Origin: Sclerotiophoma versabilis
Lineage: Eukaryota; Ascomycota; Dothideomycetes; Pleosporales; Didymellaceae
Direction of reading: 5' to 3'
Length of the DNA: 64,000 nt
NCBI GenBank assembly: GCA_012274445.1
Contig: JAAROD010000058.1
Span: 558,001 to 622,000, forward strand
In this document: in pieces, positions 10,911 to 21,439 of the stretch
Position numbering within the stretch: position 1 is the stretch's first letter
Layout of the letters: every line of letters starts with the position of its first letter
Translations under genes and position numbers: made by a program
Notes under the pieces: generated by a model
What the model was told of the DNA's origin: nothing
The model's database searches: none
Seen by the model: the letters and a program-made list of their open reading frames with translations, nothing else

Positions 10911-11468
10911 ATGCCAGCAGGCGAGCAAATACAAACAGGAGCTTGCTTGTGCAAGAATATCACGTTCCAGGTCAAAGGACAAGAGCTGAACTTTGCTATC
11001 TGTCATTGTACGAATTGTCGAAGAAATTGTGGAGCGACATACACGGCAAACGCTTGGTTTCCTGACGCGGTATCGCTCTGGCCACCTTCGCTGTACGGAC
11101 CTGCCACTAACTGACCTCAGCAATTCAAATGGACGTCTGGCAAAGAGCTTTTGAAGCAGTACGATGACCGAGACACCGAAACCGGCGAAGTCGTACATCG
11201 CTCGTTCTGTACCAACTGTGGTTCACCCATGTTGACGAGATCTCCTCGCATGCCTGGAATTACGATCATTCCCAGCGGAGTGTTCGACGGGCAGCATGAA
11301 TGGAAACCAAGCTATGAGCAGTGGAGGCGAAGCAAGGTGTGCTTCGTTGACCCTATACGGGCCGTCAAGGATGAAAGTCGTTATGACGAGCATCCAGATT
11401 TGAAAGAGTTTGAGGAAATATGGAACAAGAGCGGCACAAGACCAGCCCGAGAGTTTATTGATCGCTAA
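10911..11468 (+). CDS. GFA/CENP-V domain zinc protein
   Basis: Two exons (10911-11069, 11121-11468) encode 168 aa; the 51-nt intron is phase 0 with a CTGAC branch site. Cys pairs are arranged as in the GFA (glutathione-dependent formaldehyde-activating enzyme-like) fold: CLCKN, CHCTNCRR and CTNCG, which should bind two zinc ions. A FKWTSG segment and the PIR region of the C-terminus fit the family. Fungal members are often called S-(hydroxymethyl)glutathione synthase, but the activity of most is untested, so the substrate is unknown. It is tail-to-tail with the nitronate monooxygenase gene only 44 bp away. Confidence 0.9.
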
Positions 11469-11512
11469 ACTATACATAGATCTATCCAACCCAAACAACG
11501 TTGTACATCCAT

Positions 11513-12511
11513 CTACAGCTTCGCGCTCTTGACGACCAAGGCATTTGATTGTGTCAAAGTTTCAATGGCGTCCCGCTCCATTGTCTTTGTTAGCTCCTCG
11601 CAAGTCGGAATGTCATGTATGAGGCCGGCGCACATTCCCAGAGACCACACTCCCGCATCCACATCACCGGTCTCGTACACACCCTGCCCGCGCTTGCCGC
11701 TCATCAAATGTGCCACATCCTTGAACTCGACATCCTTCTTCTCGTTCTCGATTTTGTGCACCTCGACCGAAACCTTGTTCTTGTGCAGCCTCGTTGTGTT
11801 CCTGAACTTGCGGAGGACGAGAACAGTATCGTTCTCTGTGGCCTTGACGATCGCTTCTTTGACATTGTGATGGATCGGTGATTCGACTGTGCACATCCAA
11901 CGCGTACCCATGTTCACTCCCACAGCACCGAGCGCGAGTGCGGCAGCCACTTGCCGTCCATTTGCGAAACCGCCAGATGCGAGGTATGGGATCTTGAGCT
12001 GCTCTTTGCAGAGCGACAGGAGCATGAGCGAAGTGGTGTCGTACTCTCCTCCGTGACCGGCACACTCGATTCCGTCGATGGAAATGCAGTCCACACCCAG
12101 CTTCTCTGCTCGCAGTGCATGCTTCAGTGTGACGCATTTGTGGAAGACAGTCACGCCGTTGTCCTTGAGATACTTTAGAACCGGTGTCGGGTCGCCTGCT
12201 GTCTCTACGATCTTAATGCCCTCTTCGACTGCGACTCGTGCGTATGCGGCGTAGTCTGGCGCATTCATAGACGGGAGCAGGGTGATGTTAACGCCGAATT
12301 GGACGGCGCTGGGCTTCAGTAGGGACTTTGTTCGCCGGATTTCCTGGCGCAGCGCTTCGGGTGTGGGTTGTGTGAGTGCTGTGAGGAAACCGAGTGCACC
12401 TGCGTTCGCAACTGCGCTGATCATCTCTGCTTTCCCTACCCACATCATGCCTCCTTGCACAAGGGGAACGCGTATCCCGAGTGTCTCGGTGAGCCATGTT
12501 TTGATCGGCAT
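11513..12511 (-). CDS. Nitronate monooxygenase (2-nitropropane dioxygenase type)
   Basis: An intronless gene for 332 aa. The enzyme is an FMN-dependent TIM-barrel oxidase that converts alkyl nitronates such as propionate-3-nitronate to carbonyl compounds and nitrite or nitrate, a detoxification step. The flavin-binding features VQGGMMWVG near the N-terminus, the His-containing ECAGHGGE (catalytic His), GGFANGRQV and GVNMGTRW are all visible. Length and motif order fit class I fungal enzymes. No targeting signal is evident. The gene lies tail-to-tail with the GFA protein gene, and no functional link can be shown. Confidence 0.93.
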   Translation of the reverse strand: MPIKTWLTETLGIRVPLVQGGMMWVGKAEMISAVANAGALGFLTALTQPTPEALRQEIRRTKSLLKPSAVQFGVNITLLPSMNAPDYAAYARVAVEEGIKIVETAGDPTPVLKYLKDNGVTVFHKCVTLKHALRAEKLGVDCISIDGIECAGHGGEYDTTSLMLLSLCKEQLKIPYLASGGFANGRQVAAALALGAVGVNMGTRWMCTVESPIHHNVKEAIVKATENDTVLVLRKFRNTTRLHKNKVSVEVHKIENEKKDVEFKDVAHLMSGKRGQGVYETGDVDAGVWSLGMCAGLIHDIPTCEELTKTMERDAIETLTQSNALVVKSAKL

Positions 12512-14072
12512 TTTGTCGTGTGGTGGCTGGGATTGAAAAGTGGGTGGAGTGTTGAGGCTATAGTGAATATCGACAAACTAATGAGACGGTTTTGAACAGA
12601 TTGCAAGAAACAGAAAGACAAAAGTGAGGTGTTAAGAACCTAAGTGACCATACAAGTGACATGTGACGGGTGTCTCAAGCCGGCGCGAGTCAGCTTGCAG
12701 CTTGCTGAACCTCGGTACTTCCCCACAAGGGACGCTTCCCTCTCATTTACGGAAAAGCTGGAACCTCACGCCTAGACGTCTCTAGGATATGTTAAATTCT
12801 CTCCATTACAAGTAAAACTAGTTGTATTCTTCAAGTTGCGTATGGAGTAGCACAGTATGAGGAGGTATGGTTCGACTACCTCTATGATTTTGAAGTCTCG
12901 CTGCTTGCTTGGATCCCACTTTTTCGGCTACATGAGAGGCTGGAGTTCATTGCAAATCAAATTACCGAAAAACACCAGCGTATAGCCGAATCAAAAATGT
13001 TCAAAACGACTGCTACACCGTAAACAGGCAGCGATGGACCTGACGGGCCGACTTTATATGGAGGGGCTATGTCGATCGACTTTGAGTATTTGTGCTGAGC
13101 TGCAAGGCTTAAACCGCACTCTCATTGGTTGCACAGCATTTGCAAGTCTCTCTGCGTGAGAAAGAGGTGTTGTATAAATACTAGCCTTCACTACATCCAA
13201 CGAGACTAGGCCTATAAAGAGATGGACAGAATCCTCGTACAATTTCACGCACTACCATGATGTCAACACTCACGGTAGATACACAGCAGCCATAAACAAC
13301 ACTCTGAAACATTCATCAAATCACGACGTAAGGACTTAAGAGCTTGCCAGGAGCAGAGAGATCTTAGAGAGCCTGTGTCTGTGACATCGGTTTTGCAAAT
13401 GCGAGCGCGGAGGTGTTCAGTCGATCTAGCAAGAAACGAAGACCTGCTATTGAAGCTCTTGAAGAATACAGCAGCCACCGTTGCTCGGGGCAGGCGCCAC
13501 GGAAGAGGTTGGAAAATGAGACAGCAACGAAGAATCTAACCTGTCGTAACTTACTTCTTGCAGACTGACCAAGTCAGGCCTAGCGGAGTAAGCACTTGAG
13601 GTTCCTGCTGTCGCTCCTGCGTATTCTGCAGGGGAAGCCGAACTTCGGCTGTACTTAGTTTCGCGAGTATGCTCAACACCCTGTAACAGGTTAGCATTTC
13701 AGCCTCGTCTCTCAGCTGCTCTCCTGCACATCAATTTTGAGACGCAAACGATAACATCTGCGCCTTCACCGCCAGGACTGGTGATCTAGAGCGAGATGCA
13801 AGTAGGCCACGGCGTATGCTACTCGTAGCCGAGCCAACCCAGAGAATTGCAGACCGGTACACCCGATGACTGGAACGCAATGCCTCCTGTGTCACTATGG
13901 GCGTATCTCAGATTCAGCTCAGAACGCCATGCGACAAGGTAATCTCGCAAAGAAATTCTAAGTTCAGAACTGCATTTCAGCCCACTGACCTGTCGTGTTC
14001 TAGCACTCTGTCCTTCACTCCTTCCTTCGTGACATCTGTCTGCTTTACTTTGCTTAGAAGCCCTCTCGAAAG
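12512..14072. other. Gene-poor stretch with repeat copy
   Basis: About 1.56 kb. Positions 12805-12950 hold a dispersed repeat copy. TATAAATA at 13173-13180 looks like a promoter element, but no supported gene follows; the next ATGs open only very short frames. The rest shows no homology I recognise. Confidence 0.55.
12805..12950 (+). repeat. Degenerate dispersed repeat, copy B
   Basis: Best preserved partner of copy A. It contains AGTAAAACTA, TATGAGGAGGTATGG, GACTACCTC, ATGATTTTGAAG, GCTGCTTG, ATCCCACTTTTTCGGC and ACATGAGAGGCTGG. The last part is shared with copy C near 21990. Edges are approximate. Confidence 0.65.
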
Positions 14073-15319
14073 ATGAAGTGCTCAGCGTCACTCCTCAGTC
14101 TCATCGCTGCCCTCTCAGCAGCGCGAGGAGTTGCCTTTGCTGTCCCTACACAGACGGCCCACTACCCTAGGCGTGCTCTGGACGGCATCTCACCAAAGCC
14201 AACTATTCCACCGTCGGATACTGAACTCATAAAACGACAATCGAATCTCAACCCGGAGACATGCGGTTGGATCAATGGCGTATATTGTATGGATTTCCCC
14301 CTTCAACGTCGAGAGCAGGCAAGATCGCATACTAATACAGCGCAGCACTAGGCATAACATGCCCAGGATCACGCACTTGCATGCTATACACTTCAGGCTC
14401 CGGCATGGCCGGGTGCTGTGACGGCACCAACACGGTCGACTGTGGTTGGGCAAGCTCCTGCATCGACGCTGCATTATATAAGACCTCTGGATGCGGCTCA
14501 GCCTGTCAACTCAACACTTTGATAAGAAAGTGTACGGAATCTACCCTACCATACTGTATCACCTGGTTGTATCCGAGCGACGGCATCCTCGACTATGGGT
14601 GCGCTGCCTACTCAGAGAGCAGTATTGCGACCGTTCTGCAGCGAGCTACTGATGATCTTGGTGCTGTAACAAGCATGACCTTGCCCACTGCCGCAGCAAA
14701 CCCTGCGATCACAGGCACAAGCAGTGGCGGCACGACTCATAGAACAGGCAAGAAGATCGCCGTCGGGGTCATAGTTGGCATTGTCATAGTCGCTCTTTTC
14801 TTACTCTTCTGCATCGCAATCGGCATACTATTCTGCCTGAAGAAGAAACAGAAGCAGCGCCAAATTGCCGCGAGTGCCCAGGTAATGTCTGCAGTGCATG
14901 CAACGCGTCCCCAATCGCAATGCCCACCGCCTCAGCAGATATACCAGTATCCTGCGCCTCACCCGCAACATCAAGCTCCACCTCAGCCGCAGATGCAGCA
15001 GCCGAGTCTCTTCCAACCATCTATCGTTCCACAGAGCCCTGCGTCCACAAATCCGTCCTACTTTCCGCATGGGCAGCAAGAGGAGAAACCGGTCGCCCAC
15101 ACGTCGGTGCACGAATGTGCCTCGACGCCAGTTTCGCCCCCCATCTCGAGCCCATCTACGCCAGCGCCAGTATACTCACAGCCACACGCTGTGCCTCCTC
15201 CTATGCCGGTGATCAGCCAGTACCAAATGAACTCTGAGGCGCATGAGGTTGATGCGGTGAGTGTGCCGCACGTCCCGGGCCACAAAGGACGTGTGCATGA
15301 GATAGGAAGTGGGAAGTAG
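14073..15319 (+). CDS. Single-pass membrane protein with Cys-rich ectodomain
   Basis: Two exons (14073-14286, 14346-15319) give 395 aa. The 59-nt intron starts GTATGG, and the joint recreates NGVYSLGITC. The protein has a signal peptide (about 1-23), a Cys-rich outer domain with TCPGSRTC and GCCDGTNTVDCGWASSC, a Thr/Ser/Gly-rich stalk, one strongly hydrophobic segment at about 208-236 followed by basic residues, and a long Pro/Gln-rich cytoplasmic tail. This layout resembles many Pezizomycotina surface proteins of unknown role; a wall-sensor function is only a guess. No enzyme domain is visible. Confidence 0.78.
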
Positions 15320-15505
15320 GCGAGGTCAGTGGTTTTGTGGTATTGAAGTTGAGAAGACGAGGGACTCGTAGTGAACGCATCGTGTTGGGTTGAGTTGTTT
15401 AGTCGTATTTGGAGACTTCCAATTCATCTAGTAGAGGCATGTTGAGCGACTAATCAACTGACGCGGCTTAAAGCAATTGAGGGGTATCTATCAAGCAACT
15501 GGTCA

Positions 15506-16864
15506 CTATTCGTGCCTCATTGGGCTGCTATTCGCAGGCGTGCCCACTGCCGGACTTCCAAACGCTGGGCTATCCGTTGCGAGAGGGTTTGGTGGGAGGA
15601 CGTCCGGATCGTACCCGTTGCTCCTCTCCTGCTTCATTACTGTAACAGGCGAGGGTTTCCAGATCCGTATACTTCTGTCCAGACCTGCACTGGCAATCAA
15701 CTCTTCCTTAGGGTGCGTGTCTACAGCCAACACCGCGTCATCGTGGCCAGAGAGCCGTTGGACTACGTTTTTACTCGAGACGTCCCACAGCACGATGCCC
15801 CCTTCTTCACTGCCTGAGGCTACAAAAGCGTATGTCTCTCTCGGTTCTGCTCTGTCTCCATACGTGCCAAACGCGCCGGATAGCGAGTACTTGGCGTTTG
15901 TGTGCCCCTGATACGTCTTGACGCATTTCCCCTTGCCGTTCGCATAATCCCACAGCCGTATACACGAGTCCAGGGTATGGGCCAGTATGTATTTACCATT
16001 CGGACTGAACTTGACGCTCGTCACCGGCGCGTTGTCTTCGTGTACAAGTGTGCGCAGACACTGGCCTGTGCTGGTATCCCACACCCTGATCAGGCCATCG
16101 TGCGAACAGGACACAATCAGCGTGCCGTCGCGCACGAAGTCGACCGCAGATACCGGGTCCGAGTGTGCGGGTAGAGAGCGCATGACGCGTGCCGCACGCA
16201 CGTCCCACAGGAAGACAGCTTCGTCGTAGCTCCCGCTGACGAGCATGTTGCCCTTGGGGCTGAAGGCGAGGGAATAGACGTAGTTGTGGTGTCCAATCAG
16301 CGGAGTCGGGTGGGCGAGGCCCGTCTGCACGTCCCAGAGGCGAATGCTCTTGTCGTCTGAGCCGGAGGCGAGAGTGGTGCTGTCCGGCGACCAGGTCAGG
16401 GTGTTGATGCCGGCGAGGTGGCCCTCGAGTGTGTGCTCGAGCATGCCGGTCGAGGAGGACCAGATCTTTATGGTGGCATCGGCCGAGCCGCTGGCTATCC
16501 ACAGTCCATTGGGGGAAAACCTGAGGCAGGAGACTGCGCGCTTGTGGCCGCGGAGGATGAGATGAGGGGTGTAGTTCAGGGAAGTTGGTTTGCGGGGCGG
16601 GGGCGTGTTGCTCTGAGATGGCGAGCGCGAGTTCGAGTGCGAGCGCGAGCGCGATGGTGTTCGCCGGCCGTAGTATCGTTTCTCGTCGGCACTGTCGTCT
16701 GCGTCGTTGTCGCGGTCTCTGCTGTGCCGGCGCGCGGGCCGTTCTGCCAGTCTGTATGCTGGAGAGCCACAGCGTGGAGAGCGCGAGTGGGAGCGCTTCC
16801 GTGGCGGCGCGTCATCGTAACCATCCTCGGTCTCTTCCCGCGAGCGCTTTATGGGAGAATCCAT
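15506..16864 (-). CDS. WD40 protein, WDR5/Swd3-like COMPASS subunit
   Basis: An intronless gene for 452 aa. The first ~95 residues are rich in Arg and Ser (RSHSRSP, SRSRSHSNSRS) and probably disordered. Seven WD repeats follow (ASGSADATIKIW, ASGSDDKSIRLW, VSGSYDEAVFLWD, VSCSHDGLIRVWD, and so on) and form one propeller. The repeat sequences match WDR5 and fungal Swd3, the histone H3K4 methyltransferase scaffold that binds Arg-containing peptides. A Ser/Pro-rich tail ends the protein. The RS-rich extension is longer than in human WDR5. A nuclear location is inferred. It is divergent from the ISC1 gene, 178 bp away, so the two share a promoter region. Confidence 0.87.
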   Translation of the reverse strand: MDSPIKRSREETEDGYDDAPPRKRSHSRSPRCGSPAYRLAERPARRHSRDRDNDADDSADEKRYYGRRTPSRSRSHSNSRSPSQSNTPPPRKPTSLNYTPHLILRGHKRAVSCLRFSPNGLWIASGSADATIKIWSSSTGMLEHTLEGHLAGINTLTWSPDSTTLASGSDDKSIRLWDVQTGLAHPTPLIGHHNYVYSLAFSPKGNMLVSGSYDEAVFLWDVRAARVMRSLPAHSDPVSAVDFVRDGTLIVSCSHDGLIRVWDTSTGQCLRTLVHEDNAPVTSVKFSPNGKYILAHTLDSCIRLWDYANGKGKCVKTYQGHTNAKYSLSGAFGTYGDRAEPRETYAFVASGSEEGGIVLWDVSSKNVVQRLSGHDDAVLAVDTHPKEELIASAGLDRSIRIWKPSPVTVMKQERSNGYDPDVLPPNPLATDSPAFGSPAVGTPANSSPMRHE

Positions 16865-17042
16865 CGGGTCTGTCGAGTGCTGAACAGCGGCACTGGAAAC
16901 GCGACGCCATGTGTTCTGCCAGCTAGCGCGCGGGCGGTGAAGACAGGTACCAGGGACCCCTGCCTGTGACGTGCCTCGGCGTCCCTGACGCTGCAGCGTC
17001 GCAGACCCCTAGCAAACCCCTTCTTCTGGACATCTTGCGCCA

Positions 17043-18489
17043 ATGGTTCCGCAGGAGAAGCCGACCAGCCTGCGGGTCCTGTCGCTGAATTGCTGGGGCC
17101 TCAAGTTTATCTCGACGCTCCGCAATGAGCGCTTGACTGAGATCGGCCGCCAGATTGCCGTCGCCGATCCACGACCGGACATCGTTGGCCTGCAGGAATG
17201 CTGGACGCAGCAGGACTACGCGGCCATTCGCGAGCTGACCAAAGACATACTGCCCCATGGCAAGTTCTACTTCAGCGGCTGCTTTGGAGGAGGGCTCGTT
17301 ATACTGTCGCGATGGCCGATTGAAGAGAGCAACATGGTGCGCTATCCGCTGAACGGACGACCTGCCGCCTTCTATCGCGGAGACTGGTTCGTTGGAAAGG
17401 GTGTTGCGTGTGCACGCATACGCATAGGACCGGCCCCTAAGGACGTTGCAGAAGTCTTCACCACACACGTATGTATGTGCTGCTCCGCGCGAGAGCTCAC
17501 ACTGACCTGCATAGCTCCATGCACCTTACGAAGCGGAGCCACACGACTCGTACATCTGCCACCGGACAGCGCAGGCATGGGAGATCGCAAAGCTCATGCG
17601 CGCAGCTGCCGAGCGCGGACACCTTGTCATCGGCATGGGGGACTTCAACATGGTGCCACTTTCGCTGGCGCACCGCATCATCGAGACACACGCACCCGTG
17701 CGAGACGTATGGCGCATTCTCCATCCCAACTCATCGCACGGCGCAGCAAAGGACGCGGTTGAGAAGCTGCGTGGTCTGCCCATGCCCAACGCCGAGTTCA
17801 ACGTCACGACGAACGGCACGACCTGTGACAGCGCCTTCAACTCCTGGAGATGGAACGAAGCGCACAGGAAGCGGCTGAAAAAGGGCGAAAACGTGCAGAT
17901 AGATCCTGCCGTCGACGACCCCAGTGCAAAGCGGCTTGATTACATCTTCTTCAGTAGCGCACGGCATCACGACGCGAGGACAGGAGAGGATACCCCCGAG
18001 TGGGAGCTCAAGGAAGCAAACGTCGGTATGACTATGCGCCATCCAACACTGCACTGCTCACTCAGCGACCACTTCTCGGTCGAGTGCACATTGACGAGAA
18101 AACACGACCCCCATTCCGCGCATGCTGCAGACGTCGTCAACCAATACCTGCCCCTTGAGACCTACGAGGAGATCATAGCGACGCTGCTCAAATACATGGA
18201 CCGCCAACGACTACAACGTAAGCTACGCATTGGACACTTCTTTTTCCAGCTCTCTGTGTGGACGGCTTGCATGATTGGGGTCTGGTGGTCGCCGCACAAC
18301 TATGTGTCTTTCATATTGATGTTCCTGAGCTCGATAGGGCTGAGTGTTGGCGTCATTGACGGATTGATGGGCTTGCTGTTTGGTGGCAGCGAGATGAGGG
18401 CCTTGAAGGAGTTTGAGTGGGAGGTGAAGAATGCGATGGACAGGGCACTGGATTCGGATAGGAGTTCAAAAATCGATAATCCTGAGTAG
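17043..18489 (+). CDS. ISC1: Neutral sphingomyelinase / inositol-phosphosphingolipid phospholipase C
   Basis: Two exons (17043-17468, 17515-18489) encode 466 aa; the 46-nt intron is phase 0. The product should hydrolyse the head group of complex sphingolipids to ceramide. The fold is the Mg-dependent endonuclease/exonuclease/phosphatase type: LNCWGL (Asn16), LQECW (Glu52, metal ligand), GDFNM (Asp185, Asn187) and LSDHFSVE (Asp327, His328, catalytic). Two hydrophobic segments at about 383-399 and 404-430 are the C-terminal membrane anchors typical of Isc1 and nSMase2-like enzymes. No signal peptide. Length fits the yeast protein (477 aa). Confidence 0.94.
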
Positions 18490-18764
18490 CGTAGTATGGA
18501 ACCTAGTGTACACATGTGGTTGCTGCAGCGTTGTTCTGCTGCACGTGCATTCGCGACGTGAACCGGAGCCGCCAAGCCAGCACCCATCGCCCGCTCAAGC
18601 GTCAACCTTCGATGCATCATCGTTCACACAGCACTGACCCACCACACAGCGACTGGCAGCCTGCAGAACGCATACTACGCGTCGCATAGTCACAGCGACC
18701 CCCCTGCACCTCTCAGAACAGACCCGACGCCGTCCAAGACCGCGCGGCCGCGACCGATCTTGAC

Positions 18765-19865
18765 ATGAGCAGCTCCCAGCCCCAGGCAGCCGGCGCTGGC
18801 CAGCAGCAGCAACAACAGCAGGGCCCGAAGCTGTTGAAGGCCGACGATATACTCAGGCTGCAATGTCTGACCGACGACGAGAAGCAAAAGTACAGGCTGC
18901 TAATGCACAACACCTGGAACCTGTACAACAACGCTGCTGCAGGCAGTCCGGAGCAGGCACAGGCGCGCCAAACATTGCAGCAGTTCTCGCAGAAGTTCAT
19001 CGCCAGGGAGCGCGCGCATAGGGCGAAGCTGCAACAGCAACAGCAGGCCGGCCAAGGACAACCCAGCCAGCCCAACGCAGGCGCACCGCAGAACCCCATC
19101 AAGCAGGAAGGGCAGGGAAACGCCGGGGACGCTGCCTCGAACCAACAGCAGCCATCGCAGCCGCAGAACCAAGGCCAGCAGCGACCGCAGAACCCATCCG
19201 TGGACCCTTCTATAATCAAGCATGTGCACGAGTTTCCCTTCACACTGCCACCCAACTACACACTAGGCACCTCTGAAGCCGAAACAAAGCTCAAAGAGTA
19301 CAAAAACGGTTATCTCAATATGTTGGCCAAGCAGGCGACGCTTACCGAGAACATCAAGAGGATCCAGGCGCAGATACAGGAGCGGGGCAAGAGTGGACAA
19401 GAGGTGCCGCAGGAGCTGACAAACGCGAAGAACAAAGTCGAGGAAGAGTACTATCGTATGAAGGCCCAGATTGAGAAGTTCCGCGGTTTGCAGAAGCAGT
19501 GGAAAGATGAGCGCGCTAGCCAAGGGCAAGGCGCACAGCCTTCACAGCAACCTCAGCAGACACCACCTCAGCAGCCACAACAGCCTCAACAGCCGCAACG
19601 CCAGCCTTCATTATCCGGACCGAGCGGCCAGCCCGCGATCAAAGAGGAGCCACAGATCAAGGTCGAGGGCGGGCAGTCGCAGCAACCACAACAAATGCAA
19701 CCACAACAGCAACCACCGCAGTTCAACCAGCAGAACAATCAACAGCAACAGCAACCACAGCTTCAGCAAAACGCCCAAGGGCAAACACCCCAGCTCCCGC
19801 AACAATCACAACCACAGCTACAACAACAGCAGCAACAACCAACACCACAGCAACAACAACAACAA

Positions 19866-19904
<39 letters not shown>

Positions 19905-20822
19905 CAACAGATGCAGCGCCCACCCCCCGCACCACATTCTCTCACAATGCCTCCGCACCAATTCCCGCAACAAGGACAGCCACAGCAGCCTCAGTTGCCG
20001 CAACAAGGACAGGCTCGACCGCAGATCAACCCGCACCAAGCGAACATGCAACAGCAGCATCAGCAGGGCAACTCACCGCACCCGCAGTCCGCAACAGCCA
20101 ACGGCCCACCGGTCCCACTTTCTCACCAGGCTGCCGTCAGCGCCGCAAACCGTTCTTACACAGATCCCGCGCGCACCAATACGCCCATGCAAGGCGGTCC
20201 GGGTGGCAGCTTCCATGCGCCTGGCAGCCGTGAGCGCGAGCAGCTCAACAACCCTAAGATGCCTATCCCACGCCACTTGAACGTTACATCGCCCATGCCC
20301 GTCAACATGGGTCAGCAGCGGCCAACCATGAGCGGGCCGACCAATGGCGCACCGGGACCTATGGGCCAGCCCGTCATCTCAAGACCGCCGCCATTCCAGC
20401 TTGAGGGTGAGGGTGATCGCGTTCTTAGCAAGCGGAAGCTGGATGAGCTGGTTCGGCAGGTCACGGGCGGAAGTGAGGAGGCACTCACGCCTGAGGTTGA
20501 AGACGTAAGATTCTCCACTCACAAGACCGACAGTTTCAACGCAGAGCTAACAAATCGCGTGTAGGCGGTCCTTCAACTCGCAGACGACTTCGTTGATAAT
20601 GTCATCTCCAACGCCTGCAAACTCTCCAAGCTTCGCGACAGCCCACAACTCGATATACGTGATATCCAGCACGTTCTCGAGCGCAGCTACAATATCCGTA
20701 TTCCCGGGTATGCATCGGACGAGGTGCGCACCGTGAGGAAGATTGTACCGGCTGCAGGATGGGTGGATAAGATGAAGGCGGTCAACGCGGCAAAGGTCAT
20801 GGGTGGGAAGACAGACTTTTAG
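18765..20822 (+). CDS. TAF12: Transcription factor TFIID/SAGA subunit TAF12
   Basis: Two exons (18765-20504, 20565-20822) encode 665 aa. The 60-nt intron has donor GTAAGA and acceptor TGTAG, phase 0. The conserved part is the C-terminal histone fold that starts at LSKRKLDELVRQV and runs across the splice joint through DDFVDNVISNACKLSKLR and DIQHVLERSYNIRIPGY; TAF12 pairs with TAF4 in TFIID and Ada1 in SAGA. Most of the protein is Gln/Pro-rich and low-complexity, with a pure glutamine tract of about 20 residues near 19840-19905. An N-terminal helical block (KYRLLMHNTWNLYNN) is also conserved in fungi. Confidence 0.94.
19838..19911 (+). repeat. CAA/CAG trinucleotide tract (polyglutamine)
   Basis: Mixed CAA and CAG codons encode about 20 consecutive Gln inside TAF12. 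A pure CAG core of eight units is flanked by CAA units. Such tracts are prone to length variation. Confidence 0.85.
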
Positions 20823-21221
20823 GGCGCTCTCGCGTTAACAAGAGGATAAAGGACTGGCTAAATCGGAACATGAGAATACCAAGAAGAGACAGGCTGAAGT
20901 GGAGTACTTTCAACGATGGAAGGGTGTTTTAGTGCACAGATTATGAAGGTGATTCCGGAGCATGTTGCAGTTGGGGACGGCCCGAAGGGGTTTGAAGACC
21001 TGTCTGGTGGTCGACAAGATGCCATTGGTATTGCACAGGAAGGAGGGTGGATAGGAACGAGATATTGGCCCACTCGGCGAAAAGAAAATTTCTTCGCGGC
21101 AGCACCGCAACACCGGCGAACATCAGAGCAGCTTGCCGTGGGCGGCTGAATTTGCAGATGTAGACTGTGCATTGATATGAAGTGCTTTCCAAGTCGTTCC
21201 TTCATCCACAGATCAACATCT
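20823..21221. other. TAF12 3' flank
   Basis: About 400 bp between the TAF12 stop codon and the tRNA-Arg gene. No coding or structural feature was recognised. Confidence 0.5.
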
Positions 21222-21363
21222 GGCCTAATGGCCCAATGGCAAGGCGCTTGACTACGATTCGTTTCGAATTCGATATCAAGAGATTCCAGGTTGTAAGTAC
21301 ATGGCACAAGTAATGCCCTGCGTTCAATTCCTAACAGTTCATCAGCGACCCCTGGTTAGGTCA
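21222..21363 (+). tRNA. tRNA-Arg(ACG) with anticodon intron plus GT-AG intron in the T-loop
   Basis: Mature parts are 21222-21257, 21275-21292 and 21346-21363 (72 nt). Acceptor GGCCTAA pairs with TTAGGTC (one G-U). The D-arm GCC/GGC contains GG. Anticodon stem CTTGA/TCAAG encloses loop CTACGAA with anticodon ACG (21254-21256). A 17-nt intron follows position 37 (21258-21274) and contains CGT, complementary to the anticodon, as is common in nuclear tRNA introns. T-stem CCAGG pairs with CCTGG, but its loop TT/CGACC is split by 53 nt (21293-21345). That insert begins GTAAGT, has CCTAAC 11 nt before its end, and ends TCATCAG. Without it the loop reads TTCGACC. Discriminator A73 is followed by a T6 terminator. 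Whether the gene is functional depends on removal of the insert; a disrupted pseudogene is the alternative. Confidence 0.85.
21293..21345 (+). other. Spliceosomal-type intron inside tRNA-Arg (splits the B box)
   Basis: A 53-nt insertion between T-loop positions 55 and 56. It has donor GTAAGT, branch CTAAC and acceptor CAG, indistinguishable from short mRNA introns of this window (46-65 nt). It interrupts the GGTTCGANNCC element bound by TFIIIC. Only one cut position both restores TTCGACC and obeys GT-AG. Confidence 0.8.
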
Positions 21364-21373
21364 TAACAACCTC

Positions 21374-21379
21374 TTTTTT
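21374..21379 (+). terminator. RNA polymerase III terminator of tRNA-Arg
   Basis: T6 on the sense strand, 10 nt after the discriminator base. Confidence 0.7.
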
Positions 21380-21439
21380 GCTCTCTCGCGGACTAGATTT
21401 TAGTGTTCGTTGCACAATCTTAGGGTCTGTGCTCAGCTA

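Noticed and set aside
19471..20280. 269-codon frame of Ser, Asn and His repeats inside TAF12
   Set aside because: A frame-shifted reading of the CAA/CAG-rich TAF12 coding sequence; likewise the poly-Cys, poly-Leu and poly-Val frames on the opposite strand.
21293..21345. Reading the tRNA-Arg T-loop insert as an ectopic bulge-helix-bulge intron cut by tRNA endonuclease
   Set aside because: Such introns exist in archaea and some red algae, but I see no pairing of the insert ends with the flanks that would form the bulge-helix-bulge, while all three spliceosomal signals are present. Kept as a test in the findings.
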